Below, piece by piece: positions 1-12,499 of a stretch of 64,000 nucleotides of DNA. This stretch comes from Welwitschia mirabilis (lineage: Eukaryota > Gnetophyta > Gnetopsida > Welwitschiales): positions 205,536,220 through 205,600,219 of the forward strand of contig JBOZIK010000001.1 in the NCBI GenBank assembly GCA_051453625.1. Reading direction: 5' to 3'. The notes below the pieces were generated by a model that was not told the origin of the DNA, did not search any database, and saw only the letters and a list, made by a program, of their open reading frames with translations. Numbering within the stretch: position 1 is the stretch's first letter; each line of letters opens with the position of its first letter. Position numbers and translations under genes: made by a program.

Positions 1-74
1 TGACTTAAGACTTTTATGTGGAATGGTTTTTAGCCAAATTTTCACCCTACCTCTAAGGGTAACTAGAAAAATAA

Positions 75-386
75 TCATGTACGTATGATTACTAATCCAT
101 TTTTTTCATTTCCAGATGTAAGCACAGGTTGTTCTATGTCAGCTAAATGTTGGAAGGAATCTTCTTCTGGTTCCCCTAAAAAGGTTAGATATGCACTTAA
201 ATTTCTTAACTCAACATCGTCACCAAGAGGTAAATCAAAAGAGTTTTGAATTTTACATTTTCTACTAGCAATTAAATCTCTAAGTTTAATGTTCGCATTT
301 GAAGAAGAAGTTTCTAGTGAAAAGAATCTACTTGTTTTTTCTTTTGTGATGATTTTGATATATTTGACATTTTCAGAAAAAAACAC
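75..386 (-). pseudogene. gag N-terminal fragment, element C
   Basis: An open stretch of 103 codons on the minus strand. It contains LRDLIASRK, FDLPLGDDVELRNLSAYL and an acidic stretch PEEDSFQHLADIE. The same segment in degraded form is present in elements A (about 30120-30330) and B (about 50990-51210), which places it at the start of gag just upstream of the capsid-like region. It is the best preserved of the three copies, with no internal stop. The ATG at 386 may not be the original start, because the frame upstream is not clearly coding. Gag would form the virus-like particle; this piece alone can have no such function. Confidence 0.65.
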
Positions 387-639
387 AATCGATTTCTACA
401 CTATGATTTTCATTTATGAATTTAGATTCTAAGATAGGAAATGCATAAAAATATTCTTCTTCAATTTTGGGAATTTGCGTACCTAGGATGTGTGTACCTG
501 GATTTAACTTAAAGTTAATTAATCCTTACTTGATATTTCCTTTGATCAGGTTTCATTCTCTCTGATATTTCATCTTCTTATTGGTATTAATAATGTCCCT
601 ACATATTCCAGTAACTAACAAAACATAGAAATAAAAAAT

Positions 640-1075
640 AACAGACTGTTATCCACCTTGTCGTGGAGACAACAGATAGGACAATGGTCATAAGAAATAA
701 AATGAAATGTATAGAAACCCAAAAAAATAGCAGACTATCATCCAGATTAGTTATTCAAATAACAGATAAGATGACTAAAGAATTACTATAGAAAAAATGC
801 TAGAATACGGGAAATTTTTGTATTAAGAAAAATAGACTCTTGTCCTTTCAGGTCATGGGGATGACAGATGAGATGATAAAGAAATAAAGAGGAACATAAA
901 AACTAAAATTTATAGGAATAAAAATTATGTGATAAAAAACACAAAATGTCATCCACCATATCATAGAGATGATAAATGAGATGACATAGTTGCAGAAATA
1001 AACTAAGATGAATGCAAAAAACACAGACTGTCATCCTTATAGGTCACGAGGACAATAGAAAAGATGACAGTAAAA
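640..1075 (-). repeat. Five degenerate ~95-bp tandem units in the element C leader
   Basis: Five blocks begin near 644, 732, 839, 946 and 1026, a spacing of 80-107 bp. Each holds a version of the module TGTCATCC, 5-9 bases, GTCRTGRRGAYRAC, a few bases, then GATGAC, followed by an A-rich spacer. The block at 644-693 keeps the more CpG-rich form tcgtggagacaacag. The units sit between primer site and gag, in the untranslated leader of the genomic RNA. Confidence 0.6.
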
Positions 1076-1228
1076 CAAACAAAAAGTATAGAATTTAAAT
1101 TGCAGAAAATAAAACCTATTTTAACCTAAGCTAGGAAAATTACAATACTAATTCAAAATAGATAACCTGAACAGAAGTTTTAAGGTACTTATCTCTGATT
1201 AGTGATACTTCTCTTAGCTCCTTGTAGC

Positions 1229-1248
1229 CTTCCCTGGTAATGGTGCCA
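1229..1248 (-). promoter_or_regulatory. Primer-binding site, tRNA-Asp type, element C
   Basis: On the minus strand the site reads TGGCACCATTACCAGGGAAG. It differs from the complement of the plant tRNA-Asp(GTC) 3' end (TGGCGCCGTTGCCGGGGA) mainly by G-to-A changes. It lies three bases from the LTR edge at 1252, as a minus-strand primer site should. Athila-type gypsy elements are primed by tRNA-Asp, so this is the main lineage clue. Confidence 0.85.
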
Positions 1249-1325
1249 AAATGTTATGGTGTAAATTCTTGTGATCTAGAAATCCTTTACACAAACTTAT
1301 AGTTCACATAAATCACAGAAATGAC

Positions 1326-2122
1326 NNNNNNNNNNNNNNNNNNNNNNNNNNNNNNNNNNNNNNNNNNNNNNNNNNNNNNNNNNNNNNNNNNNNNNNNNNN
1401 NNNNNNNNNNNNNNNNNNNNNNNNNNNNNNNNNNNNNNNNNNNNNNNNNNNNNNNNNNNNNNNNNNNNNNNNNNNNNNNNNNNNNNNNNNNNNNNNNNNN
1501 NNNNNNNNNNNNNNNNNNNNNNNNNNNNNNNNNNNNNNNNNNNNNNNNNNNNNNNNNNNNNNNNNNNNNNNNNNNNNNNNNNNNNNNNNNNNNNNNNNNN
1601 NNNNNNNNNNNNNNNNNNNNNNNNNNNNNNNNNNNNNNNNNNNNNNNNNNNNNNNNNNNNNNNNNNNNNNNNNNNNNNNNNNNNNNNNNNNNNNNNNNNN
1701 NNNNNNNNNNNNNNNNNNNNNNNNNNNNNNNNNNNNNNNNNNNNNNNNNNNNNNNNNNNNNNNNNNNNNNNNNNNNNNNNNNNNNNNNNNNNNNNNNNNN
1801 NNNNNNNNNNNNNNNNNNNNNNNNNNNNNNNNNNNNNNNNNNNNNNNNNNNNNNNNNNNNNNNNNNNNNNNNNNNNNNNNNNNNNNNNNNNNNNNNNNNN
1901 NNNNNNNNNNNNNNNNNNNNNNNNNNNNNNNNNNNNNNNNNNNNNNNNNNNNNNNNNNNNNNNNNNNNNNNNNNNNNNNNNNNNNNNNNNNNNNNNNNNN
2001 NNNNNNNNNNNNNNNNNNNNNNNNNNNNNNNNNNNNNNNNNNNNNNNNNNNNNNNNNNNNNNNNNNNNNNNNNNNNNNNNNNNNNNNNNNNNNNNNNNNN
2101 NNNNNNNNNNNNNNNNNNNNNN
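1326..2122. other. Assembly gap, 797 N
   Basis: Lies inside the C LTR. Apparent long frames on both strands across it are artefacts of unknown bases. Confidence 0.95.
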
Positions 2123-2544
2123 TAACAATGAAAGTAATGAAATGCTATGGAAATGCAAATGCTATGGAAATGAAAATGGAAAGATAATGAAAGTGTATCT
2201 TACATAGACTTTAGTCTTCCTATCACAAGACTACTTCTTTATAACTTATATTAAAGAGAAAGAGCACTTTATAGTTCCTAACCAATATAAATTATGCGAT
2301 CCACCCAAAATATGACTTGAATGCAATATAAAGAAAGAAGCAATAATGCAAATCTATTCTTAAACGAGATCAACCTTAATGAAGGTTGCCCTTAATATCT
2401 AAGTAAACCTAAGAGTGCTACACTAAGATCAACTTGAATAATAAAGGAGATGCACAATAATGAAAAGAAATGGAATTGTATTACTGATCATAACATCTGC
2501 TTACAAGACTAGAACAATAGNNNNNNNNNNAACGGGGGGAGGGG

Positions 2545-2552
2545 TATTTATA
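2545..2552 (-). promoter_or_regulatory. LTR promoter TATA box, element C
   Basis: TATAAATA followed by CCCCTCCCCC on the minus strand, about 590 bp from the LTR start. This is the expected place for the U3 promoter that drives the genomic RNA toward lower coordinates. Confidence 0.6.
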
Positions 2553-3147
2553 GATTTCTAAGTGAAGAAATGGAAGGTCAAAGCCTCAAGCTAGGAAAAG
2601 AAACCCTAATAACTCATGTGGCCTGTTAGCACTCGTTACAAGATAGAAGTAGTTATTTTCCTATACGTTGTCCATATGATAGAGGGGATGCCACCATCTT
2701 AGTAGCTTGGGTTGTGTGCCCTGTGCCTTGGACTATGTGCCATGCACTGCCGTGAGTCCTATGGTATCATCTTCAATGTCATCCAGATGAAAAGGCAAAT
2801 GATACATTCTTGATGTGTGTGTCAGGTGCTACAGTTGGCGCTATAGGCTTTTGTCCATATCAGTAGTCTAGTCATCTTGAGTGTCATCTACACGACAGAA
2901 GAGATGATAATATTCTTTTTCTCTTTTTCCAAGGTAAATTAGTCTTTGCATCGTTCCATTATTATCCTATCCTACAATATTAAAATAAGCTTAAGAAACT
3001 ACCAAAAATGCTGGATATCACATGTTTTGCTAATCATCCTATCAATCATTCAAAATCATTAGTATTACATCAAAACCTATATAAATGCCCTGCAGAAATA
3101 CTTAAAACACATCATCAATTTTCCACAAATTGGCATCGCGACAGCTA

Positions 3148-4450
3148 TGTTGTGATCCCAAATTATCATATTTTAATAGTGTAATTGATGATGTTTTATA
3201 GGTAATAGGAAATTAATTCAATTATTTTCTAGAATTTTGTTGTAAACTGATATAACAATTCAATTGTAATCTTAACTGCCATATTTTCCTTCATAAAAAC
3301 TATAATTTAATTAAGAAATAAAATGGAGTAAAGAGTGAAAGAAAAGACTAGAAAAAGGGGTATCATCCTTTTGTCATCCCCATGATAGAGGCAACGACCA
3401 TAAGGATTAAGACATTCAAGGCTAGCTTTTGGAAACTAACTTGATGAGGCTAATGTGGTGAGTGTGGCGGTCATGCCATAGATCGTCTCCATGACATAGG
3501 GGACAAAATATTCATTATGTTTCAAATTCAAATATCAACAAGATTCTAATGTGGTAACCTGTGATTAGATGATGTAGGAGTGTCATGTCATGTATCATCC
3601 CAATGATAGTACTGCCATGATAGTTTTATAAATTCTTCCTAACTGAGTTAATTAATGTATAGTTTGTGCCTAATAACATCTCTTCACCTATACGAAACTT
3701 CCTGACCTGTAACCACCTTAGGAAAACTATAAAAGCCCCCATTTGGCATTATTTAATCATCTTTTGACATTGAAGAATTAGTAATAAAGGCATTTAAGGA
3801 GTTATGAATCCATTTTAGCATAGAAGAGATCATTCTTGATGATTAGGCTATGCTTTTGACATTGATGAGTCACTGCCTTGCTAAGGTATTTGTAAGACAT
3901 CCCATTTATTTAATAAAATGTCTTTCTTCTTAAATTCTTATTATTTCTCTTATTGTTTATGTTGAAGTTAGATTAATTCTATTTCCTAGATTAATTCTAA
4001 ATTAAATATAGGTTATAAGGGCTGAGTTTGAATGACAATAACTCAAAAACTTGATTATCATAGGCTTGAATCTTCATCTCTCTTTCATTTTTGCATTGCA
4101 CATTAGAATAGTTGCATTGTTAATTTCCCTTTTTGCATTACAAAACTACAAAATTGATAAAAAAAGATTCGACTGAAATTAAAGTGTTTATTCTATTTTA
4201 TTTATATGCTTAATTAGAATATTATCTTATTCTCTTTAGATTATAACATTCATTGGTTGAATCACTCTATACTAAGCCTAGTTTTAATTCCATTATTTTT
4301 AGAATTAACTACTTTTAAAGTGCAATTTAGTGTAATGATATTTTCATGCTTTATTTTCTTTGAAGGAATTTTCAGCCACATTTATCTTGACCTATTTCTA
4401 TATTAGCATAGGAATCATTTTATATTCTTCATCATTATTTATTATAGCAA
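3148..4450 (+). repeat. Plus-strand LTR (H) related to the A/C/D family; right edge approximate
   Basis: Starts TGTTGTGATCCCAAATTATC, matching the start of the A-type LTR with a few transitions. It has a clear promoter (TATAAAAGCCCCC at 3728-3740), AATAAA-like sites near 3785 and 3918, and palindromic modules near 3361-3400, 3472-3515 and 3585-3625. The right edge is not certain; gcaaca near 4450 would give a length like the other LTRs (about 1.25 kb), but the following bases are only a very weak match to a tRNA-Asp primer site. It begins 4 bp from the outer end of C's LTR, in the opposite orientation. Confidence 0.5.
3728..3734 (+). promoter_or_regulatory. LTR promoter TATA box, LTR H
   Basis: TATAAAA followed by GCCCCC, 580 bp from the LTR start. 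The spacing matches the TATA position in C's LTR (about 590 bp), which supports reading this as an LTR promoter. Confidence 0.55.
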
Positions 4451-7400
4451 CATAAATTCATTATTACATTCTCATATTCTTTTAGAATTCATTTTCCATT
4501 TCTATTTCTTTCATTTGCATCTATCTATAGGTTATTATAGGGTTGTAAAGTATACATGACTAAGTGATGTATGAGGACAAGAAAGCATTACATCTTATAA
4601 GAATTTGGATTCAAGAATAATGAAGACGAATATGATTACATCTAAAACAAACACTTATTTTTGTCCCTTATGTTTCTCTGCATATGTTTACATGATTTAT
4701 TCATTTTTATCATGAATTCCTTTTACTTTGATTGAACTTATTATAGAACTTTGCATATTTAGTGATACTAGGATTATTATACATATAGTACCTAACATAT
4801 AATTTTTTAATGTTGCATACTTGGTGAATATATGTTAAAATAAGCAAGTATTTTATTCATCCTTTCTCTTCCTTTCTCCTTTCTTCTCATTTCTTTTAGT
4901 ACCATTCTCTTATGCTTCTTTAATTTCTTCTTATGCATGAAATGATGAATTATTATTTTTCCTTTCATAAATTTGACATGCACATATGTAATTTAATTCA
5001 TTCTAAAACTAAAAATATTTATTTTTATAATGATTGTCCCCCCCCTCTTTTTTCATTTTCTTAATTAAAGCAAAACTCATAAATTTCAGTTTGTGTTTTG
5101 TCTAAAATGCTTTTATGCAAATCTAAATGCTCTAATCTTGTTACTAGATTTTTAGTATAATTTCAAATTTTTTATGTATACATGATTAAAACTCTAATTT
5201 GTCATTTTAAATTCTACTTTTAGCTATTTACAATTAGATTATAGTTTTACTCAGTTTTTTTTTTCAAATTTGTGAATCCTAATTTTTTTAAATGTTTTTG
5301 TAAAGTGAAGTTTTTTTAATCATTGTTATTATTTTAGCAAGAATATAATCCTATAGTATTTTATAAGTATTTTTGTAATATGAAATCCATTTTTTAAAAA
5401 GTTTCTAATTTTCTTAGCATGATTAGTTAGCTTAGGATTGATTATATGTTTTATCAATTTATCTAGATGGTTTATTTTCTATTAGTTTTAATTAATATTA
5501 CTTGATTTTGAATTTTTTTGAGAGAATCATTTGATAACATACTATGATTACTTTAAATTTTTAAAAAGTTCTAAGTGTTTTTTTTAGGTTTCTTCTCACT
5601 TTTCTCCCTTTCCTCTCTTTACTCTTTTTTTTGCTATCAAAATATCAAAAAATCAACTAAGTGTTACATTGATAGAATAGACATTCACATGATGATTATT
5701 GATTAATTACTAGTTGATTCATAATATAAGTTATATGTACATTAATTTATAGCTTATTTCAAGCTAATTATGAGTTATATTTCAAGTTAAATGCATTAAA
5801 ATATTGGGAATGTATTTTAAAAGTTAAATTATTTACTATGTCAATTTTAAAAATCATGTTTCAGTAGCACTATTGTTTGATTATAAGTTGTTGTAAAATT
5901 AGTGTAGAATGAAATAATATGTTTAAGTGACTTATATGCATTCATTTTTCGTTATTTGAAGTAGTGAAATTTTTCAAGAAAAAGTATTTTTAAGTGATAA
6001 CATCTTTAGTTAGTTTTGACACCTTAACCTTTTTTAACCATTCATTTGAGTTATAAATGATATTTAAAGTAATAGGAAACATTGATTAAATCTTTTTTTT
6101 TATATATTATATTTTTTATTTTATATATTATGAAATTAAGATTTGTATATGTAATTCTTAAAGTTTATTATATATCATGTGTTACAATTATATAAATGTC
6201 ACTTAATAATAGTTATTATATCATGTAAAGTGATAGTTTGCTAAAATAATATATGATATTTTTATAAGAGTATAAAGTAAGTATCATTAGTTTAATAGTT
6301 ATGCGCTTTTACTATATATACAATTTGACCCAAAATGTTTATTTATGATTTAATTTAAATTATATATGATCTATTTATTTTCCTTAAGTTAGATTCTTAT
6401 GCTAAATACATAATCATTTTTAGAAAGGCTTAAAGCATGATCTTCGCATTTTGAAAGTTTATTTTTTTCCTTTTATGAAAAGTGAGAATGGGATGATTTA
6501 TGATTTTTATGTGAAATATTATACTTATTTTTATGTATTGACATATACTTTATAGAAGTTATTTTGTTTTCAAGTGCTTTTCATATCACAAATGTATCAA
6601 AGAATTTGTAAGCACTACATTACTTTAGTAACCTTCTAGGTGCACACATTTTGACTTTACTTCTTCTTTGTATATCTTTTTTCTTTTCTTTTTCCTTTTT
6701 TGCATACTATGCATCTATGAGTACATTTTGGATTTGTGTTGAAAAATGTTTAGAAAGAATGTATAGTTCTAAAACTTCATCTATAAATCATTCTTATTCA
6801 CATTTATTTTTGACATAATATTCTTAAGATTAGGACCATTCTGTAGATGNNNNNNNNNNNNNNNNNNNNNNNNNNNNNNNNNNNNNNNNNNNNNNNNNNN
6901 NNNNNNNNNNNNNNNNNNNNNNNNNNNNNNNNNNNNNNNNNNNNNNNNNNNNNNNNNNNNNNNNNNNNNNNNNNNNNNNNNNNNNNNNNNNNNNNNNNNN
7001 NNNNNNNNNNNNNNNNNNNNNNNNNNNNNNNNNNNNNNNNNNNNNNNNNNNNNNNNNNNNNNNNNNNNNNNNNNNNNNNNNNNNNNNNNNNNNNNNNNNN
7101 NNNNNNNNNNNNNNNNNNNNNNNNNNNNNNNNNNNNNNNNNNNNNNNNNNNNNNNNNNNNNNNNNNNNNNNNNNNNNNNNNNNNNNNNNNNNNNNNNNNN
7201 NNNNNNNNNNNNNNNNNNNNNNNNNNNNNNNNNNNNNNNNNNNNNNNNNNNNNNNNNNNNNNNNNNNNNNNNNNNNNNNNNNNNNNNNNNNNNNNNNNNN
7301 NNNNNNNNNNNNNNNNNNNNNNNNNNNNNNNNNNNNNNNNNNNNNNNNNNNNNNNNNNNNAAAATGTTAATCCTCATTCCACTCTTGAAAAAATTTTTAA

Positions 7401-7820
7401 ATGCCATAAAATTAATTCTTACATATATTTTACTCCTGACATTTCTATTATATGTAAAATATTAAGGATTTTCCTACTTCCATGGTTTAAGTTATGAAGA
7501 TTCTTATAAATTTGTTAAAGAATTTAATCTAGTTTATAAGATTATACCTTAAGCTCATTTTGATACAATTAAACTAGTAATTCTCTTTCTTATTTTAAAG
7601 GATAGAAATAGAAATTAACTTATATGAAAAATAAAGAAGATATTTCAAATATTATAAAATTTAAATATTTTTTAATTAAGAATTTCACCCTATAATGCAA
7701 AAACTCATTCATGGGTTTAAGCAAACTACTAGTGAATCTAACTTAAAAACATTTAAAGATTATATATTGGTGATAAAAATAAGGCTATGATTATATATTA
7801 TTACAAATATATGATAATGA
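4451..7820. other. AT-rich stretch without recognisable gene, with a 511-base gap
   Basis: No motif of a protein family, RNA gene or clear repeat could be read here. The plus strand has several pyrimidine-rich runs (about 4861-4895, 5036-5060, 5590-5630, 6661-6700) and otherwise very AT-rich sequence. It could be the decayed inside of element H, but nothing proves that. Bases 6850-7360 are unknown, and open frames that cross them are artefacts. Confidence 0.6.
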
Positions 7821-9300
7821 AAGATCATTCTAGAAATACAAATCTTACTAGATAAAATTTAAGCTTCTACCCATAAAATACTAGGACTTCTAGTATAGTC
7901 ATAGTGTCATTATTTTCTCAGGGACAAATTTGATATAAATTTGATAAAGTAGCACAATACTATTCTAGCAAAGATTTAAAGTAGTGTTCAAGTTAAGAGT
8001 ATAAAGAAAATGTTTTTAAATCAATAGATGAGAGCTTGAGAATGAAGCATAATACCTCAATATTAACATAAATATTTGATTGAGATAAAGGAATTCCATT
8101 TAATAATGTATTATAATGTTTCATATTAAATCCTTCTTATGCTAGTTTTAACAAAGTTTAAATCATGGTGACTTTATGCCATTCATCACATAAGTAATGG
8201 TGAAATTCTCAAGTTAATCTAGTTTGTCATAGCATGTTCATAAACATGAAAATTAGGAAACTTATCCTAAAAATAATCAAATGAAATTACACTATAAAAC
8301 TAGAAAATAAACAAGAAAACTTCACTTAAGAATTATGATAAATCTAATAATACATAGCTTTATTTAAAGCATTAGAAGTATGAAAATAATTAAAAATTAA
8401 AATTAAGAAATAAAACTAATAATATTTATTATAAAATAATACAAAGTAGTACATCAAAGAGGGAAGACTCAAGCTTAAGTATGAAACATCATGATAGCCT
8501 TAATGCTAGGCCATTTTAGAAAAGGGAGGAAGATCAGTTGATGCCAAGGATGAAACAGGCTACTAAGTGGTGGTTGTGGTGTAGCTTCACTAAGTAATAT
8601 GATCCATAAAGTATACATGATACAAGATCCCTTTAAATATAAATACCCTTCATTCTCCATCATAGAATTACATAGAACGCAATTTTTACAAAGTAAGATA
8701 TTAGGCCCTTTTTATAGTAAAATTTATGGATGTCCTTTAGTATTCTTTTAGGGTGTTTGTAGTCTTATCTTTTAGTTTTTTTCATTTTTTTGCCAAAATA
8801 TTTATATTATATAAGTAATTTAGGCCAAATACAAAAACAACATAGATTATTATGATAAGTCCAACATGTGGTTTTGAAGCAGGATTCCTCCACCAACAGG
8901 GGTTACCACCACATGTCATCGATGCTATCATCATTTTGCTAACATATTATTCAAAATGTGATTAAAGAACTAGAAATATCATTAGATAAAGAATAACATT
9001 AGATATGGAATAAAAAATAGCAAAATACATAGTTTTATGATTAAAATTATGAAATTATATCTTAACTATGATAAACTAGCCTAAAATACATGTAGTAAAT
9101 GATAATTTTAACACACAAACACATCCCTCAAACAAGGTTTTACTAGTCCCTATGAAAAAAATGTGATAAAGAAAGTTAACATAGAGAACTTTTGAATTTC
9201 AAACATTTATGCATAATGTGAAAATAATAAAAAATAAAAAAATTTTTAGCTAATTTTTAATAAATGAGACACTACAAATAATTTTAAAGTACAAATGCTA
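7820..9300 (-). repeat. 3' LTR of element E (left copy)
   Basis: Paired with 14240-15703 by long shared phrases, for example aatactattctagcaaa, gtagtacayyaaagargga and ccacatgtcatygatgct. The inner end is near 9300, where the minus strand reads GGTTGGGGGATC then TAGCATTTG: a polypurine tract followed by an LTR start with TG changed to TA. A TATA box lies at 8704-8717. It carries one copy of the block that is doubled in the right LTR. Confidence 0.6.
8704..8717 (-). promoter_or_regulatory. LTR TATA box, element E left LTR
   Basis: The minus strand reads CTATAAAAAGGGCC. The right LTR has the matching TTATAAAAAGTGCC at 15280-15293, and element F has the decayed counterpart near 59225-59240. Confidence 0.55.
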
Positions 9301-9312
9301 GATCCCCCAACC
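9301..9312 (-). promoter_or_regulatory. Polypurine tract of element E
   Basis: GGTTGGGGGATC on the minus strand, directly before the LTR start. In gypsy elements this purine run primes plus-strand DNA synthesis. A similar GGTTAGGGAT lies just outside the right LTR near 15704, which is unexpected. Confidence 0.45.
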
Positions 9313-10930
9313 AAAGTTGAACTTTTTCTTCAAAGTTTGATAAAATAGAAAAATACGTGCAGAATTTGCAATCATCAAAAGCTAAAAGAAAGATGCTTTA
9401 TTACATGTCATGTTATTACAACTTAGAAAAATGTAAATAAAGATAATGCAAAAAAATGCAAAACTAAGCTATAATGTAAGGTGAAGAACATGTTTAAAAC
9501 TTTAAATGAGGTGAAACATGGTTTGTAGGATTTATATACTTAGATTAGTCTCATTTAGATTAACACATGGATTGGAGCATTATTTTATAACAACTTCATT
9601 GATGCTTCCTAGTTTTATTTCTTATAAAGTAAAAATATGATTTAAATGGTAATGTGAATGGGCATGAAACAAAAAATAAAAATGAACTAATATTTCAACC
9701 ATGGAACCTATGAATGAAAGAGACTAAAATTTAATCTATTGTTCTTACTTAATGAAATGTTTGTGATTCTTAAATTTACTTAATGGATCTAACTATTAAA
9801 CAAATAAGGAATTAACCAATAAAACTCATTAAAATATACAAGTAGTAAGACAATTTTAAGTGCAATCATTAAAGAAAGAAAAAAAAAACATCTTCAATTC
9901 CTACCTTAATTTTATTTTCTATTTTTACCTTTACAATCTTGAATGGATTCATTTAATGGATTTTATCTTATTAAACATCTAGTGTTATGTCATTTTCTTC
10001 TAATAGTATTAAACATGTTGTGTCTAAAAAATTCAATGTTGCATTACCAATGAGAGTTCATAGCCATAATGTCGATGAATGTGATTATAGAGGAGATTTT
10101 TTTAGTTTTGTTTTGAATCTTCTTCTCTTATTTATTTTTTTAATATTTTCTTATTTAAGCTAATATAAAAGAGGTCATGGCTAATTATCTTAATAGAGAA
10201 GTACTCGCATCCCCATAAATGCTTAAAAGCAAAGAATGCAATATGAAAGTAGAAGTTCCACCTTTTCATCCATTGCCTTTTCCCAAGTTGAAGACCTCAA
10301 TGTGAATGCAAATCTTATTAACATAACTTGAAATAAGAACAAATTACTCTTGAAAATCATAAATATACTTAATCTTAACAAAATTTAGAATGACAAAAAT
10401 ATCACTTATTACTGGTTATTTTCAAAGGCCATTAACCAAGATCATTAAATATTAAAAATCATAAGTATATGGAAAGGATGAATGGTTTGTATACTTTATG
10501 GGATTAAATAAAAATGGAATATATTAATGAAAAGGCTTAAGAAGATGGTTAAATAGGTGATAATGTTTAGGATTTTCTTTAATATAAGCATCTTTAGATA
10601 ACATCTAGTTTCTTGTGGATTATCTTAACCATTCTAAGGCAAGGCTATTTTCATAAGAGGGTTGTCTAGTGGAATGTGAAGAAGAAAAGGAATGACTATT
10701 AGGATCAAATAATGGCATAGAAAACAAAAAGATTTTCATTAAAAAAACACCACACATGAGTTTAAAATATTAGAAAGAACATGAAAAGCATAAACATTAG
10801 GGTCTAAATATTCAAACTTCAAAGAAGTCCAACCTATTGCTTTCATATGCCTTTCTAATAATTCTTGCAAAATGTCTTTCCTAGATGGAGAAATGAATGA
10901 ATGAATAACTATAAAATGAGTAAGAAAATC

Positions 10931-11329
10931 CTAAAATGAAACATGTTTTAATACCCAAAAGGTACCTTCAAAGCATAATAAGGTATATCTCAAAATTAAA
11001 ATTTGAATCAGACCTAAAAGATAAATGATGAGTGAAAACATTTTATTCATAACAAGAAGATTCAAGATTATAAGTTTATTATCAACCCCATCACCAAAGT
11101 CAACTCCATTAATATCTTCTAGTTGTTTCATGCCATTAAAAACATTCAAATCAATAATCATATTATCAAAAGAAATTTTCTTAAGACCATTCCTATAATT
11201 GATAAAAGCATTGAAAGATGTACAAATGAGTATTCCTAAAATAATACGAATTGAATGATGTCTACCTTGTTTCCTTTCTAAAACTATGAAGTATATAGAA
11301 AAGTGGAAATTATGAACTTGAACTATCAT
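10931..11329 (-). pseudogene. gypsy aspartic protease C-terminal part, element E
   Basis: An open stretch of 132 codons. Residues about 28-65 read IILGILICTSFNAFINYRNG then LKKISFDNMIIDLNVFN. This is the plant gypsy protease pattern IILGRPFLATSNALINCRNG..KLSFGNMT.ELNVFN, with the conserved GRPFLAT degraded to GILICTS. The catalytic DLGA part would lie just upstream (toward 11500) and was not recovered. About 1.6 kb follow downstream before the LTR, with no RT. The protease would cleave the Gag precursor; this copy is surely inactive. Confidence 0.7.
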
Positions 11330-12499
11330 ATCTCATACTACTACAAAAGATGGCTCAAAAGAGTTATGTAGCCAATTGTAATTAAAGTTTGATTCTTTTA
11401 AGGTTATTTAAGCCAATCTCTTAGTAAACATAATAGGACAAAAGATTAATACTTGCTCTAAGATATAAGAAGACTTACCTAATATGTTTTTCTCCAATGG
11501 TTATTAAGATGGTAGAAAATCCTAGATATTTATATTTTTGAGGAATTTGGTTCAATATGATGACACTAGTTTATTTTGTTAAGAAAGTGTGTTTTTCTCA
11601 ACATTCATCCATCTCTTGATAGTACAGATTTCCTCAAGTAATTTCATATATGAAAAAAATTCTTTTATAGATTTTATAAGAGAAAGTATTAATTTTTATT
11701 TCTTTGAAAATTTCTAAGGCCTCTTATTGCTTCTTTGCAAATTTATCCTTACTAAATTATTAAGGAAATGCTAAAGGTTCTTTTTAAATTAGTGTTTGCA
11801 TTTTAGTCTTTGTTTCTATTTCTTTTCCATTATTAGTATTTGTTGGTTATTCGTCCTCATGTAATTAATTTTTTCTAAATTATAATTAATTTCTTATTCA
11901 CTCTTAATATTTATGACTTTAATTTCTTTAATGTAAGAATTCTCTACTCCTTCTATAATCTTAACACTTCTAAGATTAGGTTTAGGGCTTCTAGAAAATT
12001 TTTCTTAGTTATACTATTACAATTAGGAATACTATAAGTGGTAATTTAATTCAAATGATGAATGTTTTATTTAAGTAATGTTTTATTTAAGTATTTTTTA
12101 GTATACATTTTTAACTTCATGAATTTCTTAAAAGTGGCTTTTAAATAATTTGATGATAAGGGATAGTAAAATGAGGATGATTAAGAATTAAAGAAAGAGG
12201 AAAATGGATTTTTAAGTTAAATTGTTGAAGCTTGAATATTTTTATTATCCTATTCACATGAAAAATTTAGATGATTTCTCCACATAACATTGTAAGAATT
12301 TGAAAAGGAATTTTTTTCTTTTTGATTTTACTATTGTTATCCTACCAAATTGAGTTTCTCATTTATAGTGTTTTAAAATATAGAAATGGAAGGGTACATT
12401 TCATGAGTGTCAATGTGGCATATTAAGCATTTAGGTTTAGAGGTCATATGCTTGGATTAAATGATAAGGGACTTAAACTTTTAAGAAATTTTATCTATT

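Larger units (their letters stand above)
1..1251 (-). mobile_element. Element C, 5' internal part of a Ty3/gypsy retrotransposon
   Basis: Read on the minus strand, this runs from the primer site at 1229-1248 through a repeated leader (about 640-1075) into the start of gag (75-386), where the window cuts it off. Its left end is recognisably the same sequence as 30000-30360 (element A) and 50880-51240 (element B): all three share the phrases acttttatgtggaat, aataatcatgta and tctatgt.agcta in the same order. C is therefore a member of the same gypsy group. The leader between primer site and gag is about 0.85 kb. No protease or polymerase is in view, because those would lie left of the window. 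Confidence 0.8.
1252..3143 (-). repeat. 5' LTR of element C
   Basis: In element orientation it starts TGTCGCGATGCC at 3143 and ends CACCATAACA at 1252, just outside the primer site. The start resembles the LTRs of A (TGTTGTAATGCC) and D (TATTGCAATGCC). A TATA box lies about 590 bp inside the start. The LTR contains two assembly gaps (797 and 10 N), so the 1.89-kb length is nominal. U3 carries palindromic modules near 2764-2803 and 2870-2911. The region after the first gap has a short aatgctatggaaatg repeat at about 2139-2170. Confidence 0.75.

Noticed and set aside
1313-2187. Long open frames on both strands
   Set aside because: They consist almost entirely of unknown bases in the gap; the same applies at 6781-7497, 34525-34805, 35133-35396, 39687-40337 and 56545-56791.
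8475-8663. Small minus-strand protein
   Set aside because: It lies inside the left LTR of E, has no counterpart frame in the right LTR and no family motif.
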